From an uncultured Schlesneria sp. (GTDB lineage: Bacteria; Planctomycetota; Planctomycetia; Planctomycetales; Planctomycetaceae), in contig CAIVEI010000056.1 of NCBI GenBank assembly GCA_903904835.1, positions 1 to 64,000 on the forward strand: DNA of 64,000 nucleotides, written 5' to 3'. Shown here piece after piece: positions 39,660-50,847 of this stretch. A program made the position numbers and the translations under genes. Numbering within the stretch: the stretch's first letter is position 1; every line of letters starts with the position of its first letter. The notes beneath the pieces were generated by a model. It worked only from the letters and a program-made list of their open reading frames with translations, was not told the origin of the DNA and did not search any database.

Positions 39660-42600
39660 ATGCGGTTTGTGGTTTGGATCGGACTCGTGATCGGGGGAAT
39701 TGTTTGTCTCGGCGGTTCGTCGAGCGCACAAGGAGGCCGCCAGCGGCTGATGTTTCCCATCGACAACCGAGTCACCGCCGAAATCGATCGCGGTCTGCAA
39801 CAGGCGATCGATGAAGCTCAAGCATTCATCGAGCAAAAGCAATACGCTCCCGCAGTGATCCGTTTGCAGTCTGTCCTGGATCATCCCGAAGACTATTTCC
39901 TGGAGAAGGATTTCCGATTTAAGAAACCTGTCGGAGTCCGAGCTCTGTCCTTGCAGATGCTGGCAGACCTCCCGCCGCAGGGACAGAACGCTTACGAGTT
40001 GCAGGTGGGTAGCATCGCTCGCGATCTTTTGAAAGAGGGCCTGCTCACCAATAACATTGAAAAGTTGTATGAAGTTGCCTCCAGCTATCAAACGACGTCG
40101 GCCGGGTTTGAGGCGTTGCAGGTGCTTACGGGTATGGCCTTCGACCATGACCGTCTGATCGAAGCGGGATTTCTTTGTGAAACAATGTTGCGCCACCCAA
40201 AATCAACGGGGCCGATCAAGACCTCGTTGTTACTGCGGTCTGCGTTTGCGTGGTATCTGGCTGGGGAGGCTGACCGAAGTCTAACGGCGCTCGCAGCTTT
40301 GAATGAAGTGAAGGGGGATGCCTCATGGCAGGTCGGTGGGCGTGCAATCACTCCGTTTAAAAATCTGGAGGACGCTCCGGAATGGCTCGCGACTCATTTC
40401 GGTCCCGTTCTGCGATCGAATGCCCAAACCGTGGGCGATTGGGAAATGCCTCGCGGCGGATTGACCGGGAACGAATCGGCCAGTCCGACGTGCCCGGTTG
40501 GCGGCGGGTTGTGGGCGATTTCTTCGCGACAGTATTTGAGGTTTGTCTCGGACGATGTGGTGAATCAGCAGCGGATTGAGGGATTCGACCAGTTGACCAG
40601 CCAACTCGAAAAAATGATGCGCGACAATAACCGGTTAACGCAACCTGCCGCGATCCCGGTCATCGTGGGTGATGTCGTTGTCTATCGAACGTTGAATGAT
40701 GTCACGGCAGTCAGCCTGAAAACAGGCCGTTTGTTATGGCGTTCAGCAACGACCGACGGAATGCTTGGTTGGATTTTTCAAAGCCCGTTAGCCAGTTCCG
40801 ACATGATTTCCGCAGCATCACCGGTGACGTTTCGAGGATATCTTCGGCGGAAACTGTTTCGCGATCAGCTTTCCGGTTCGTTGACCAGTGACGGCAAGAA
40901 CCTTTATGCGATTGAAGAATCGGAATCACAGTTCAGTGTGTATCTTCCTCGCAGTCGCCAGCAGTTTGGGGCACAGACGATTTCCGATCCTGTGAACAAA
41001 CTGGTCGCCTATGACCTGAAAGGGGGACGACTTGTCTGGGAGATTGGCGGACAGAATGGAACTCCACCCATCGAATTCTCCGGGTTCTTCTTCGCTGGTC
41101 CTCCGCTGCCGTTTGCAGGAAGATTATATTGTCTTGCCGTATCAAAGAATGAGATGCGACTGGTCTGTCTCACTTCCGAAGAAAAAACCGCAAAGCTCGA
41201 ATGGTCGCAGGCGTTAATTACCACGGACCGAGCTGTGTTCGAAGCACCTTTCCGGGAGGCGGGTCTGATTCCTGCCATGTCAGATGGACTGATGATCTGT
41301 CCTACCGCATACGGTTCGGTCGTCGCTTTTGATGTCGTCCAGCGACAATTGAAATGGGGCTATTCGTACGATTCTCCGGCGCGGAAAAGCTTGCAGGGGG
41401 GGGGCGAAGTCGTCGCTGACGTTGAAACGGGGCGCTGGCTTGATAGCAGCCCAGTTCTGGCCGGTGGCCACGTCGTGTTAACGCCTCGTGATTCCAGTGA
41501 AATCCACTGTTTGAATCTTGTCGATGGCACCAGGGTCTGGAAACGGCAGCGACAACAGGGGCTGTATGTCGCTTGTGTGAATGGTGATCAAGTTATTGTC
41601 GTGGGACAGTCTCAAGTCGTGGCCTTTTCGCTGGCTGACGGTTCCGAAGTATGGAATCAACCGATGGAAATCCCCGAACCGAGTGGACGGGGTGTTCGTA
41701 TCGGTTCGCAATATCTGATCCCGTTATCAACCGGCCACATCGCGACCCTTGATTTGACGACCGGCCAGATTCTCGGTCGATCAAGGCTTCCAGGAAATCG
41801 CATCCCGGGCAATCTGGCTGTCGGAGAGGGTGCCCTTGTTTCTTGTGGAATTCATGACGTCGTTGGTTTTCGTCCGCTCGGCGAAATTGAACAGCAGATT
41901 GATCATCAGTTAGCGGCCAACTCCGCGAATGCGGAAGCACTCGCATTGCGAGGAGAATTGAGGCTGCATCGAGGGAAAGAAGCCGATGCGATCGACGATC
42001 TGCGTCGGTCATTGAAGCAACAGCCTCAACTGCGTGTGAAACGGATTCTGGTCGAAGCGATGCTTGATCGCTCTCGAAACGATCCGCGTCAATTGTTGCA
42101 ATCTTCCGCCGAGTTACAGTCGCATTCAGAAGATCCTCGACAGAAGATCGAGGTGATGCAATTGCTCGCGTCGTCGCTCAACGCGACTGGCGATCGGGCC
42201 GGTGCCGTCGCGCAGCTCTTTCGGGCGGCCCTTGCGATGCAAATCCCTGATGAAATGGTTGCCAGCGGACCTGATCATTTTGTTTCGCTCGAACAAAGTC
42301 TTCGATCGCAATTATTCGGGATCTATGATGCAGCCAGCTCCAGCGAGCGAGCGGAAATCGTCAAAGTATTTGGCAGGGAACTCGACGCGATCCTGGCGAC
42401 GGCAGATCGAAATCACCTCTTGTTAAAGTTCGTGAAATTCACGATCGGGCACCCTGCTGCCGATCGATTGTTGCTGCGACTGGCCGAGGCAAACGACGTT
42501 TTGCCGGGCGAGTTGTCCCGAACGAAGCTCTTGGAGAGGATTGCCGGTTCCGAAGATAAACAGGTTGCTGCGACTGCGGTCGCCGCACTGGCCTCGCGAT

Positions 42601-44201
42601 TTCTGATGTCGAACGCCCCCATAGAAGCCAGACTCTGGATTGAGGAACTCGGTCGGCGGTTTCCCTCAGAACCCTTGCGTGATGGAAAGACAACCGGTCG
42701 GCAATTGAGTGACGAATGGATGGCTCGAAACGATATTCGTCAGTTGAATATTGCCAGGGTGAACTGGCCTCAAGGTCAGGTTGATGTCAATCGGACGGAA
42801 AATCATTTGACACAGGCGACATGGCCTGTGGATGTCGTCACTCATGTCGGCAATTACTTTAAAGGCTGGACCTTCGAAACGGATGCGCTGGTCACAACGT
42901 TGACCGCGCGAGACCCGAATTTCAAAGTCGTCTGGCGGTTCCCGCTGGTGAATCCCGCGAATGAACTACGGATCCATCCGAGTCAGTTGCATATCCGGGG
43001 ACGGCGACTCGCATTTTCTTCCGGGATGTGGCTCGCTGTCATGGAAGTTGCAGATTCCCAAAGCGAGCCACGACTGCTCTTTGAGAAATCGCTGCGGCCG
43101 AGTGCATTTGTAGTGACCCGCGGGAACAATACGCCTGTCGAACGTCGTCTGCTCCCGAACGGACGACGTTTTCAGTTGTTGTACGACAATCGAGGCTCGG
43201 CAGGCTTCTTGATTGGACTCGCCGACGACGCGGTCTTTTATCAATTAGACAATCGTCTTTTCGCCGCCGATCCCGAAACGGGTCAGACTTTGTGGTCGCG
43301 AACGGGTTCAGTATTTGCCAAAGCCGATGCAACGGCTGACAAGTCGCTCGTCGTCAATGCGCCTGACAACGGAGCCTACTTGTTGCGAACAATTGACGGA
43401 ACGATTCAACAACAGCATCGGGGAAACGCGAACGAGACCCCGATCTGGTTTCGTGGGACGCGTCGATTGAGTCTGCGCAATCAGGGTGTCGACCAGCGAG
43501 TTTTCGAACTGCGCGATTTCGACGGCGATCGCGTGATCTGGCAATCTCAACATCAGGCGACCAGCGTCCCCAGCGTGATTGATGACGAAGATCTCGCGAT
43601 CCTCGAACCGAGTGGAAAGCTGACGGTGCTGAAACTCGCCACGGGAGAAGTACGACTGACAACAGACTTACCTGTCAAACGGCCACTTCGAGGGATCGTC
43701 GTCATGGCGGCACAGCGCTGGGAAGATCGGTACATCATCGTGGCGGGGGTCCAGTCAAAGAATTCGGCCGAGCGTCGAGTGATCCCACTGAATTTCGGAT
43801 CACCAAAAGACTTTCAATCACCCAGGGAATTGGGTGCTCCGTCAAACGTGGCATTTACGATCGATGGAACCGTTTGTTCGATCGACCGGAAAGACGGGAA
43901 GGTGCTGTGGTCGGTGCCCGTGGCGGAATTAGCCTTTGATACGGCTCAACCTGTGAGTGTTCCGGTGCTGGTGTTAGCGTCGTGGTACGTCGACATCGAC
44001 GCGCGGAATGGTTTTCCGCTGGCGCCAAAACTTTCGTCTCTGATTCTCGACAAGCGGACGGGTGCCAAGATTTACGAGAAGCAGGAAGCGCTCGACCCGG
44101 GCGGACGAGGTGTCCAATTCGTTCCTTCGATTGATAACCGTAAGTTGGTTGTCGACTTCTATCACTTTCAGTTAGAACTGACGTTTCCACAGCCAAAATA
44201 G
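39660..44201 (+). CDS. secreted PQQ-like propeller/TPR protein, 1513 aa
   Basis: A large exported protein. A signal peptide (about 1-24, ending SSSAQ) is followed by helical TPR-like segments (about 40-210), a first PQQ-like eight-bladed propeller (about 235-790; blades such as AYDLKGGRLVWEI, CLNLVDGTRVWKR, AFSLADGSEVWNQ), another TPR block (about 800-960) and a second propeller (about 1090-1500; AADPETGQTLWSR, SIDRKDGKVLWSV). Such proteins are common in planctomycetes and are thought to be periplasmic scaffolds; no enzyme site is seen. ATG 39660 has GAGGAGA upstream. Confidence 0.9.
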   Translation: MRFVVWIGLVIGGIVCLGGSSSAQGGRQRLMFPIDNRVTAEIDRGLQQAIDEAQAFIEQKQYAPAVIRLQSVLDHPEDYFLEKDFRFKKPVGVRALSLQMLADLPPQGQNAYELQVGSIARDLLKEGLLTNNIEKLYEVASSYQTTSAGFEALQVLTGMAFDHDRLIEAGFLCETMLRHPKSTGPIKTSLLLRSAFAWYLAGEADRSLTALAALNEVKGDASWQVGGRAITPFKNLEDAPEWLATHFGPVLRSNAQTVGDWEMPRGGLTGNESASPTCPVGGGLWAISSRQYLRFVSDDVVNQQRIEGFDQLTSQLEKMMRDNNRLTQPAAIPVIVGDVVVYRTLNDVTAVSLKTGRLLWRSATTDGMLGWIFQSPLASSDMISAASPVTFRGYLRRKLFRDQLSGSLTSDGKNLYAIEESESQFSVYLPRSRQQFGAQTISDPVNKLVAYDLKGGRLVWEIGGQNGTPPIEFSGFFFAGPPLPFAGRLYCLAVSKNEMRLVCLTSEEKTAKLEWSQALITTDRAVFEAPFREAGLIPAMSDGLMICPTAYGSVVAFDVVQRQLKWGYSYDSPARKSLQGGGEVVADVETGRWLDSSPVLAGGHVVLTPRDSSEIHCLNLVDGTRVWKRQRQQGLYVACVNGDQVIVVGQSQVVAFSLADGSEVWNQPMEIPEPSGRGVRIGSQYLIPLSTGHIATLDLTTGQILGRSRLPGNRIPGNLAVGEGALVSCGIHDVVGFRPLGEIEQQIDHQLAANSANAEALALRGELRLHRGKEADAIDDLRRSLKQQPQLRVKRILVEAMLDRSRNDPRQLLQSSAELQSHSEDPRQKIEVMQLLASSLNATGDRAGAVAQLFRAALAMQIPDEMVASGPDHFVSLEQSLRSQLFGIYDAASSSERAEIVKVFGRELDAILATADRNHLLLKFVKFTIGHPAADRLLLRLAEANDVLPGELSRTKLLERIAGSEDKQVAATAVAALASRFLMSNAPIEARLWIEELGRRFPSEPLRDGKTTGRQLSDEWMARNDIRQLNIARVNWPQGQVDVNRTENHLTQATWPVDVVTHVGNYFKGWTFETDALVTTLTARDPNFKVVWRFPLVNPANELRIHPSQLHIRGRRLAFSSGMWLAVMEVADSQSEPRLLFEKSLRPSAFVVTRGNNTPVERRLLPNGRRFQLLYDNRGSAGFLIGLADDAVFYQLDNRLFAADPETGQTLWSRTGSVFAKADATADKSLVVNAPDNGAYLLRTIDGTIQQQHRGNANETPIWFRGTRRLSLRNQGVDQRVFELRDFDGDRVIWQSQHQATSVPSVIDDEDLAILEPSGKLTVLKLATGEVRLTTDLPVKRPLRGIVVMAAQRWEDRYIIVAGVQSKNSAERRVIPLNFGSPKDFQSPRELGAPSNVAFTIDGTVCSIDRKDGKVLWSVPVAELAFDTAQPVSVPVLVLASWYVDIDARNGFPLAPKLSSLILDKRTGAKIYEKQEALDPGGRGVQFVPSIDNRKLVVDFYHFQLELTFPQPK

Positions 44202-44242
44202 TGATTAATCGATACGCAACGGATGCGACTATTCCATAAATC

Positions 44243-44336
44243 GTAGCGGGGGCTTCCAGCCACCGTCATCGAAATGTCGTGGAGTTTTTCAAACTTCACC
44301 ACGAAAAAATGCGAGGAGGCTGAACGCCTCCTCTAC
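44243..44336. repeat. CGTAGNGGNGGCTT palindromic repeat
   Basis: Left arm 44243-44265 and right arm 44311-44336 are imperfect complements ending in CGTAG and CTACG, with a variable centre. Member of the family seen at 37346-37404. Confidence 0.55.
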
Positions 44337-44366
44337 GAGAACTAACAACCTCTTCGGGAAAATACG

Positions 44367-45104
44367 ATGATTCACCGCTTGATTCTTGTTCCCATCCTGG
44401 CCTGTCTGATTTCTTTCCAGGTGGTTAATGCCGACTCACCTCCGCCAGAACCCGCAGGGATGAAAACCCTGTTCAACGGAAAAGATCTGGATGGCTGGGA
44501 CGGTGACCCAAGACTTTGGAACGTCAAAGACGAAGTGATTCACGGCGAGACGACACCGGAAGCGGCTGCTAATGGAAATACGTTTCTGATTTGCAAAGAC
44601 ACTCGGACAAAGGATTTCGATCTGCGTCTCTCGTTCCGATGCAACGCCACCAACAATTCCGGGATTCAATATCGATCCAAACACATCACCGATCCAAACG
44701 TCAAAAACAACTGGGTTGTTCGTGGCTATCAGCACGAACTTCGCAATGAAGTCACCTTGCCCAATATTTCTGGCTTCATTTATGACGAAGGGGGAAAACG
44801 GGGACGCATCTGTCTGGCTGGTGAGCAGGCCAAATGGGATAAAGAAGGAAAGCACGTCATTAAATCGGATCTGATCGATCAGGCGAAATTTCAGTCACTG
44901 TTCAAACTCGACGACTGGAATGATGTGGTCATCATCGCGAAAGGAAACCACATCCAGCATTATCTGAATAACAAGCTGATTCTCGACTTTACGGACGAAG
45001 ACCCCCAGAACGCGTTGTCCGAGGGGATCATGGCGCTCCAACTGCACGCCGGAAAACCGATGTGGGCAGAATTCAAGAATATCCGGATCGTCGAGCTTAA
45101 ATAA
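44367..45104 (+). CDS. DUF1080 (3-keto-disaccharide hydrolase-like) protein
   Basis: A 245-residue secreted protein. Signal peptide MIHRLILVPILACLISFQVV (about 1-22), then the DUF1080 domain with FNGKDLDGWDGD near 36, NNSGIQYRS near 95, GKHIQ-like strands and ILDFTDEDP near 208. The family is abundant in planctomycetes and includes 3-keto-disaccharide hydrolases and concanavalin-like binding proteins. The activity here is not known. A heat-shock gene cluster follows downstream but is not linked to it functionally. Confidence 0.88.
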   Translation: MIHRLILVPILACLISFQVVNADSPPPEPAGMKTLFNGKDLDGWDGDPRLWNVKDEVIHGETTPEAAANGNTFLICKDTRTKDFDLRLSFRCNATNNSGIQYRSKHITDPNVKNNWVVRGYQHELRNEVTLPNISGFIYDEGGKRGRICLAGEQAKWDKEGKHVIKSDLIDQAKFQSLFKLDDWNDVVIIAKGNHIQHYLNNKLILDFTDEDPQNALSEGIMALQLHAGKPMWAEFKNIRIVELK

Positions 45105-45138
45105 CGACGGTTTTGACGAACTTCTTAATCAGGGATTT

Positions 45139-45231
45139 GTGCCACTGCTTTTGAGTCCACGGAGAAGCGGTGGCTTCGCTTTCCCATTGCCAGAACAGCA
45201 CGCGAGACCGAAAACGGGCAAGCAGTGGCAC
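45139..45231. repeat. 93 bp MITE-like palindromic repeat, copy 2
   Basis: Ends GTGCCACTGCTT and AAGCAGTGGCAC are perfect 12 bp inverted repeats. It is exactly the length of copy 1 (21396-21488) and aligns with its reverse complement. It sits in the 400 bp gap before dnaK. Confidence 0.85.
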
Positions 45232-45521
45232 GCTGACAGTGAGAAACCACGTACTCGCGAGTCAGGTTCTGTCATCCGTTTCGCTGGAAATTCTTCCGCC
45301 AAAATGGCACCATTGAGTTTTTGGTGGTAGCTGAAGCTAGCTGCAAAAACGGCAGATTACGGCCCTGTGGTTTCGTCATAACCCTTCGTTTTTGCCGTAA
45401 ATCCTTTATTTTCAAGCCAATTCTACTGCCAGAATGCGGTTGGCGCGGTCTTTGCATTTGGGGATAGGAACACCGTACTTTCCTGTCAACAATCCTCCTT
45501 TTACCAATGGAGACGGCAACT

Positions 45522-47432
45522 ATGGCTATTCAAGAAAAAATCATCGGTATCGATCTTGGCACGACGAACTCCGTCGTCTCCGTCATGGAAGGGGGCGAAG
45601 TCAAGGTTATCGCCAATCAGGACGGCAATCGAATCACTCCGTCGGTCGTGGCCTACACCGAAAAGGGAGATCGTCTGGTTGGTGACCCCGCCAAGCGACA
45701 GGCAGTCACGAATCCAAAGAACACGATCTACTCGATCAAGCGGTTCATGGGACGACGACACAGCGAAGTCGAATCAGAAGAAAAGATGGTCCCCTACAAA
45801 ATCGTCGGTGGGCCTGCTGAATACGTGAAGGTCGAAGTTCACGGCAAGACGTACACTCCTCCGGAAGTCTCGGCTCAGATTCTTCGTAAGCTGAAAGAGG
45901 CTGCCGAAGCCTATCTCGGTCATACGGTCAGCCGGGCTGTGATCACCGTTCCTGCCTATTTCAACGATGCTCAACGCCAGGCCACCAAGGACGCTGGTGA
46001 GATCGCCGGTTTGAAGGTCGAACGAATCATCAACGAGCCAACCGCTGCGGCCCTGGCTTACGGATTGCAGAATAAGAAGAACGAAAAGATCGCGGTTTTC
46101 GACCTCGGCGGTGGAACGTTCGACGTTTCAGTGCTCGAAGTCGATAACGAACTGGTTGAAGTTCTCAGCACCAACGGCGATACACACCTCGGTGGTGACG
46201 ACTTTGACGAAGTGTTGATCAAGCACATTGCCGACAAGTTCCAGGCTGAACACGGTATCGATCTTCGTAAGGACGCGATGGCGCTGCAGCGATTGCGCGA
46301 AGCGGCCGAAAAGGCCAAGAAAGAACTCTCAGGTCAACAGTCGACCGACGTGAACCTGCCGTTCATTACGGCTGACGCGACTGGTGCGAAGCACTTGCAA
46401 ATGACCGTGACCCGAGCGGAATTCGAGCGGATGGTTGATCATCTGATTGAACGCTGCCGTAAGCCGGTCGAAAACGCTCTTCGCGATGCCAAGCTGTCAC
46501 CCAGCCAGATCGACGAAGTGGTGCTGGTCGGTGGTTCGACTCGCGTTCCGAAAGTGCAAGAGTTCGTCAAGAAGATGTTCGGTGGGAAAGAGCCTCACCG
46601 GGGTGTGAATCCTGACGAAGTGGTGTCGATCGGTGCTGCGATTCAAGGGGGGATCATCTCGGGCGACGTCAAAGACATGGTGCTGCTCGACGTGACACCG
46701 CTGTCGCTGGGTCTGGAAACCGAAGGGGGCGTACTGACGGTCTTGATCGAACGTAACACAACGATTCCCAAGACGGCGACCCAGACGTTCTCGACGGCGG
46801 CAGACGGTCAGACGGCCGTGACGATCAGCGTCTATCAGGGCGAGCGTCCAATGGCTCGCGACAATCGTCTGCTCAATCAGTTCAATCTGGAAGGGATTTT
46901 GCCAGCTCCGCGTGGTACGCCGAAGATCGAAGTCACCTTTGACATCGACGTCAACGGGATTCTGAACGTCAAAGCCAAGGATCAAGCCACGGGCAAAGAG
47001 CATTCGGTGAAGATCGAGAACTCCAGTGGCCTCGATTCTGGCGAAATCGAAAAGATGAAGAAAGACGCCGAAGCCCATGCGGCCGAGGATAAGCATCGTC
47101 GTGAACTGGCCGAAGCCAAGAACAAAGCTTCGACCTCGGTTTACGAAGTGGAAAAGATTCTGAAAGAACATGGTGCGAAACTCGACGCGGCCTCAAAGGG
47201 GGCTGTCGAAGCGAGCATCGAAAAGGTGAAAGCCGCCGAAAAGGGCGACGACATCGCTGCGATTACTTCTGCGGTTGATGGACTGCAACAGGCCAGCTTC
47301 GCTCTCAGCCAGCACATGCAGGCTGGCGCAGGCGCGGCAGGAGCAGACGGCGCTGCCGGTCCTCAGGCATCGGCTAACGGTGCCAAGGCGGATGAAGAAG
47401 TGATCGACGCGGAATTCGAAAAGAAGAGCTGA
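45522..47432 (+). CDS. dnaK: chaperone DnaK (Hsp70)
   Basis: A 636-residue Hsp70. ATPase signatures GIDLGTTNS (N-terminus), [11 protein letters not shown] (about 190) and [13 protein letters not shown] (about 337), then a substrate-binding domain and helical lid ending in a Gly/Ala-rich tail and [12 protein letters not shown]. It folds and protects proteins with DnaJ and GrpE, which are not in this window. ATG 45522 has GGAG 8 bases upstream; a start 15 bases earlier has none. I see no CIRCE element in the upstream gap. Confidence 0.98.
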   Translation: MAIQEKIIGIDLGTTNSVVSVMEGGEVKVIANQDGNRITPSVVAYTEKGDRLVGDPAKRQAVTNPKNTIYSIKRFMGRRHSEVESEEKMVPYKIVGGPAEYVKVEVHGKTYTPPEVSAQILRKLKEAAEAYLGHTVSRAVITVPAYFNDAQRQATKDAGEIAGLKVERIINEPTAAALAYGLQNKKNEKIAVFDLGGGTFDVSVLEVDNELVEVLSTNGDTHLGGDDFDEVLIKHIADKFQAEHGIDLRKDAMALQRLREAAEKAKKELSGQQSTDVNLPFITADATGAKHLQMTVTRAEFERMVDHLIERCRKPVENALRDAKLSPSQIDEVVLVGGSTRVPKVQEFVKKMFGGKEPHRGVNPDEVVSIGAAIQGGIISGDVKDMVLLDVTPLSLGLETEGGVLTVLIERNTTIPKTATQTFSTAADGQTAVTISVYQGERPMARDNRLLNQFNLEGILPAPRGTPKIEVTFDIDVNGILNVKAKDQATGKEHSVKIENSSGLDSGEIEKMKKDAEAHAAEDKHRRELAEAKNKASTSVYEVEKILKEHGAKLDAASKGAVEASIEKVKAAEKGDDIAAITSAVDGLQQASFALSQHMQAGAGAAGADGAAGPQASANGAKADEEVIDAEFEKKS

Positions 47433-47521
47433 TCAGTCACAAAAGAAATTCAGACGGAGAGGAACGGCGTGTGCTGTTCCTTCCTCTGACTCTTGAATAC
47501 GACAATCGATCGAAGTACCTG

Positions 47522-47602
47522 GCGAGCCGAGCGGCGTCAGCCCTCGGATTCTAGAGCCAATCAAGAATCCGACGGCCGACGCCGTTTGGCTCGCATTTTT
47601 TT
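47522..47602 (+). terminator. strong hairpin with T run between dnaK and clpB
   Basis: Arms 47522-47552 and 47564-47594 (31 bp, few mismatches) around an 11-base loop, followed by A and seven T. It has the form of an intrinsic terminator for dnaK, but the clpB ribosome site GGGGAG starts directly after the T run. It also resembles the GCGAGCC-type palindromic repeats of planctomycetes. Confidence 0.7.
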
Positions 47603-47615
47603 GGGGAGACGCATC

Positions 47616-50237
47616 ATGGCATTTCGTCCCGACAAACTGACCGTTAAAGCGCAAGAGGCTCTTCAGTCCGCACAGCAATTGGCGGAATCGCAGGGGAACG
47701 CTCAACTGGTCCCTCTGCATCTGCTGAAGGCCCTGCTGGACGAAAAAGAGGGGATTGTCCGGCCGCTGATGGAGAAGATCGGGATCCGCGTACCCCAGTT
47801 GCGAACGATCATTGAAGCCGATCTGAACAAGCTGCCGCGAAGCTCGGGTGGTGGTGGTCAAGTTGCAGCCAGTACCGCGATTCGCCAGGTGCTGGACAAA
47901 GCGACTGAACTGGCCGACGGAATGAAGGACGCCTTCGTTTCCACAGAACACCTGGTACTCGCATTGACTCAAGTCGACGATCAGGCTCAACGAGTCCTCA
48001 AACTGAACGGTGTGACCGATGCCGACGTCATGAGTGCACTGAAATCGGTACGCGGCTCACAAACCGTCACCGATCAGAATCCCGAAGGGAAGTATCAGGC
48101 TCTCGAAAAATACGGAAAGGATCTCGTGGCGCTGGCCCGTCTTGGCAAGATCGATCCTGTGATTGGCCGCGATCAGGAAATCCGTCGCGTCATCCAGGTT
48201 CTGTCCCGACGGCGTAAGAACAACCCGGTCCTGATCGGGGACGCGGGTGTTGGAAAGACCGCAATCGTTGAAGGACTTGCTCATCGAATCGTGATGGGCG
48301 ACGTTCCACAAAACTTGAAAGATAAGACTGTCATTGCGCTCGACATGGGGGCATTGATCGCCGGTGCGAAGTATCGCGGTGAGTTCGAAGACCGACTGAA
48401 GGCTGTGCTGAAAGAAGTCCAGGAAGCCCAGGGCCGGGTCATTCTGTTCATTGATGAATTGCACACCGTCGTCGGCGCGGGTGCGTCAGAAGGAGCGATG
48501 GATGCGGCGAATCTCTTGAAACCCGCGTTGGCTCGCGGCGAACTGCACTGTGTCGGCGCCACAACGCTGGATGAATATCGCAAATCGATTGAAAAGGACC
48601 CCGCGCTGGAACGTCGGTTCCAGCCTGTTCTGGTCAACGAGCCAAGCGTCGAAGATACGATCTCGATTCTGCGAGGGTTGAAGTCGCGGTACGAATCACA
48701 TCACGGTGTCCGGATCACCGACGACGCGTTGATCGGAGCGGCCACGTTGTCCGATCGCTACATCAATGACAGGTTTCTGCCTGACAAGGCCATCGACCTG
48801 GTCGATGAAGCGGCGAGTCGTCTGCGGATGGAAATGGATTCGATGCCGACCGAGATCGACGAGGCGACTCGCCAGTTAACTCGTCTACAAATCGAAGCCG
48901 CAGCTCTTGCGCAAGAGTCTAGTGCTGATAGCAAGACTCGACTACAGGATCTGCGTCGGCAGATCGCTGATCGCGAAGAAAGCGTCAACACACTGAAGGC
49001 ACGATGGCAAACGGAAAAGGATGCTCTGGTCTCGATCCGTCCTCTCAAGGAAGAGATCGAAAGGCTGGTTACGGCCTACGATCATGCCTTCACTCAGGCA
49101 CAACGGACCAATTCCAACGAAGAGTACATCAAGGCACTCGAAGTCCAGAAGCAGCTCGATGAAGCCAAGAAGAAGCTGGCCAAGGCCGAGCAACGTGCCG
49201 CTCAGCTTGGCGATCCAGGTCAACGGCTGTTGCGCGAAGAAGTCACGCAGGAAGACATCGCCAAGGTTGTCGGCACCTGGACCGGCATCCCCGTGTCGCG
49301 ACTACTACAGACCGAAAAGACCAAGCTGCTCGAAATGGAAGATCACATCCATCATCGGATGATCAACCAGCAAGAGGCGGTCACGGCGGTGGCGAATGCC
49401 GTCCGTCGGTCTCGTTCGGGTTTGCAGGACCCCAATCGACCAATCGGTTCGTTCATCTTCCTCGGCCCCACCGGTGTCGGCAAAACCGAACTGTGTAAAG
49501 CCCTTGCCGAATTCCTGTTCGATGATGAACGAGCCATGGTCCGGATCGACATGAGTGAATTCATGGAGAAGCATTCAGTGGCCCGGCTGATCGGTGCACC
49601 TCCCGGATACGTCGGCTACGAAGAGGGTGGCAAGCTGACCGAAGCGGTTCGCCGTCGTCCCTATTCGGTGCTCTTGCTGGATGAAATCGAAAAAGCACAT
49701 CGAGACGTGTTTAACGTCCTGCTGCAACTGCTCGACGACGGGCGGCTGACAGACAGTCACGGTCGCACGGTCGACTTCACGAATACGATCGTCGTCATGA
49801 CGTCGAATATCGGCAGCCAGACGATCATGGATCTGGCAGGTAAAGAAGACGATAAAGAGATCGAACGCCGAGTCCTTCATGCACTGCGAAAGGAATTCCT
49901 GCCCGAGTTCCTGAACCGTGTTGACGAAGTAATTGTGTTCCACCCACTGACGCGAAACGAAATCCGACAGATCGTCGACCTGCAACTGATTCGGCTGGAA
50001 AAGCGAGTCGAGGAAAACGGCTTTACGCTGAACGTCACCGATGGAGCTCGGAAGCAACTTGCCGAAGAGGGTTACGATCCGGTTTATGGAGCTCGTCCGT
50101 TGAAGAGAGTGATCCAGCATCGCCTGCAGAACGAACTGGCCAACGCGATCCTCAGCGGCCAATTCGCCGACGGCGATCGGATCACCATCGATGTCCAGAA
50201 CGGAGACTTTACTTTTGGCGGCAAGAGCGAGGAATAG
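47616..50237 (+). CDS. clpB: ClpB disaggregase
   Basis: An 873-residue Hsp100. Clp_N repeats (about 1-150), AAA-1 with GDAGVGKT (about 205), the M-domain coiled coil (about 410-530), AAA-2 with GPTGVGKT (about 612) and the C-terminal D2-small domain. With DnaK it resolubilises protein aggregates, and the two genes are adjacent. ATG 47616 has GGGGAG 8 bases upstream; the frame is open upstream but without homology. The preceding hairpin may separate its expression from dnaK. Confidence 0.98.
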   Translation: MAFRPDKLTVKAQEALQSAQQLAESQGNAQLVPLHLLKALLDEKEGIVRPLMEKIGIRVPQLRTIIEADLNKLPRSSGGGGQVAASTAIRQVLDKATELADGMKDAFVSTEHLVLALTQVDDQAQRVLKLNGVTDADVMSALKSVRGSQTVTDQNPEGKYQALEKYGKDLVALARLGKIDPVIGRDQEIRRVIQVLSRRRKNNPVLIGDAGVGKTAIVEGLAHRIVMGDVPQNLKDKTVIALDMGALIAGAKYRGEFEDRLKAVLKEVQEAQGRVILFIDELHTVVGAGASEGAMDAANLLKPALARGELHCVGATTLDEYRKSIEKDPALERRFQPVLVNEPSVEDTISILRGLKSRYESHHGVRITDDALIGAATLSDRYINDRFLPDKAIDLVDEAASRLRMEMDSMPTEIDEATRQLTRLQIEAAALAQESSADSKTRLQDLRRQIADREESVNTLKARWQTEKDALVSIRPLKEEIERLVTAYDHAFTQAQRTNSNEEYIKALEVQKQLDEAKKKLAKAEQRAAQLGDPGQRLLREEVTQEDIAKVVGTWTGIPVSRLLQTEKTKLLEMEDHIHHRMINQQEAVTAVANAVRRSRSGLQDPNRPIGSFIFLGPTGVGKTELCKALAEFLFDDERAMVRIDMSEFMEKHSVARLIGAPPGYVGYEEGGKLTEAVRRRPYSVLLLDEIEKAHRDVFNVLLQLLDDGRLTDSHGRTVDFTNTIVVMTSNIGSQTIMDLAGKEDDKEIERRVLHALRKEFLPEFLNRVDEVIVFHPLTRNEIRQIVDLQLIRLEKRVEENGFTLNVTDGARKQLAEEGYDPVYGARPLKRVIQHRLQNELANAILSGQFADGDRITIDVQNGDFTFGGKSEE

Positions 50238-50484
50238 AAACGGATTCTTCGTTTTCTTCGTTAGCCCGACGCGCAAGCGAGGGATTTTACGGTGTTCTCC
50301 ACGTTTGGCGGTGAAAACGAAAAATAGCAGCGGATTGCGCGATGGTCAGACTAAGGCGTTCTGCAAATACGGTCGCTCTCGCAGAGAGTGACCGTATTTT
50401 TCGATAAGGAATTAGACAATCCTTCCAGTGGTAGTAGAATGGGACGATCGTCGGGTAAACGTTGCGCACAAGAGGTAATCTCGG

Positions 50485-50847
50485 ATGACCACGGTAGCTA
50501 TCCTTCCCGTTGAGACAACGCTGGGTACTCGTTCCTACCAGGCGTTTTCCGGCCAACGCTGTGCTGAGGGAACAACAGCAGGCGCGGCGTTGGACGCGCT
50601 TTCGCTTCGGTTCCCGGAGTTGGCTGATGAGCCAATGATCGTCGTCCAGCGTTTTCGCCCGGATCAATTCTTTTCCGCTACACAACAACAGCGGTTGCAG
50701 GAGTTGATGCATCTCTGGCGCGAGGCGCGTGATACGGGTCAGCCGTTGTTACCGTCTGACCAGGAAGAATTGGATTCTTTGATCGATGCTGAGTTGGTTG
50801 CTAGTGGTCAGCGTGCGGAATATGTCGCGCGAGGGCTGGGAAAATGA
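50485..50847 (+). CDS. small protein paired with an HNH gene
   Basis: A 120-residue protein of unknown function, with no clear fold. Parts (AGAALDALSLRFPELADE and QQRLQELMHLWREARDTG) look helical. AGAGG lies upstream of the ATG. Its stop overlaps the HNH start by 4 bp (ATGA), so the two are translated together. The coupling suggests partners, but nothing shows a toxin-antitoxin role. Confidence 0.75.
   Translation: MTTVAILPVETTLGTRSYQAFSGQRCAEGTTAGAALDALSLRFPELADEPMIVVQRFRPDQFFSATQQQRLQELMHLWREARDTGQPLLPSDQEELDSLIDAELVASGQRAEYVARGLGK

Noticed and set aside
45232-45521. CIRCE or sigma-32 promoter upstream of dnaK
   Set aside because: I found neither the TTAGCACTC-N9-GAGTGCTAA operator nor a clear sigma-32 pair by eye.
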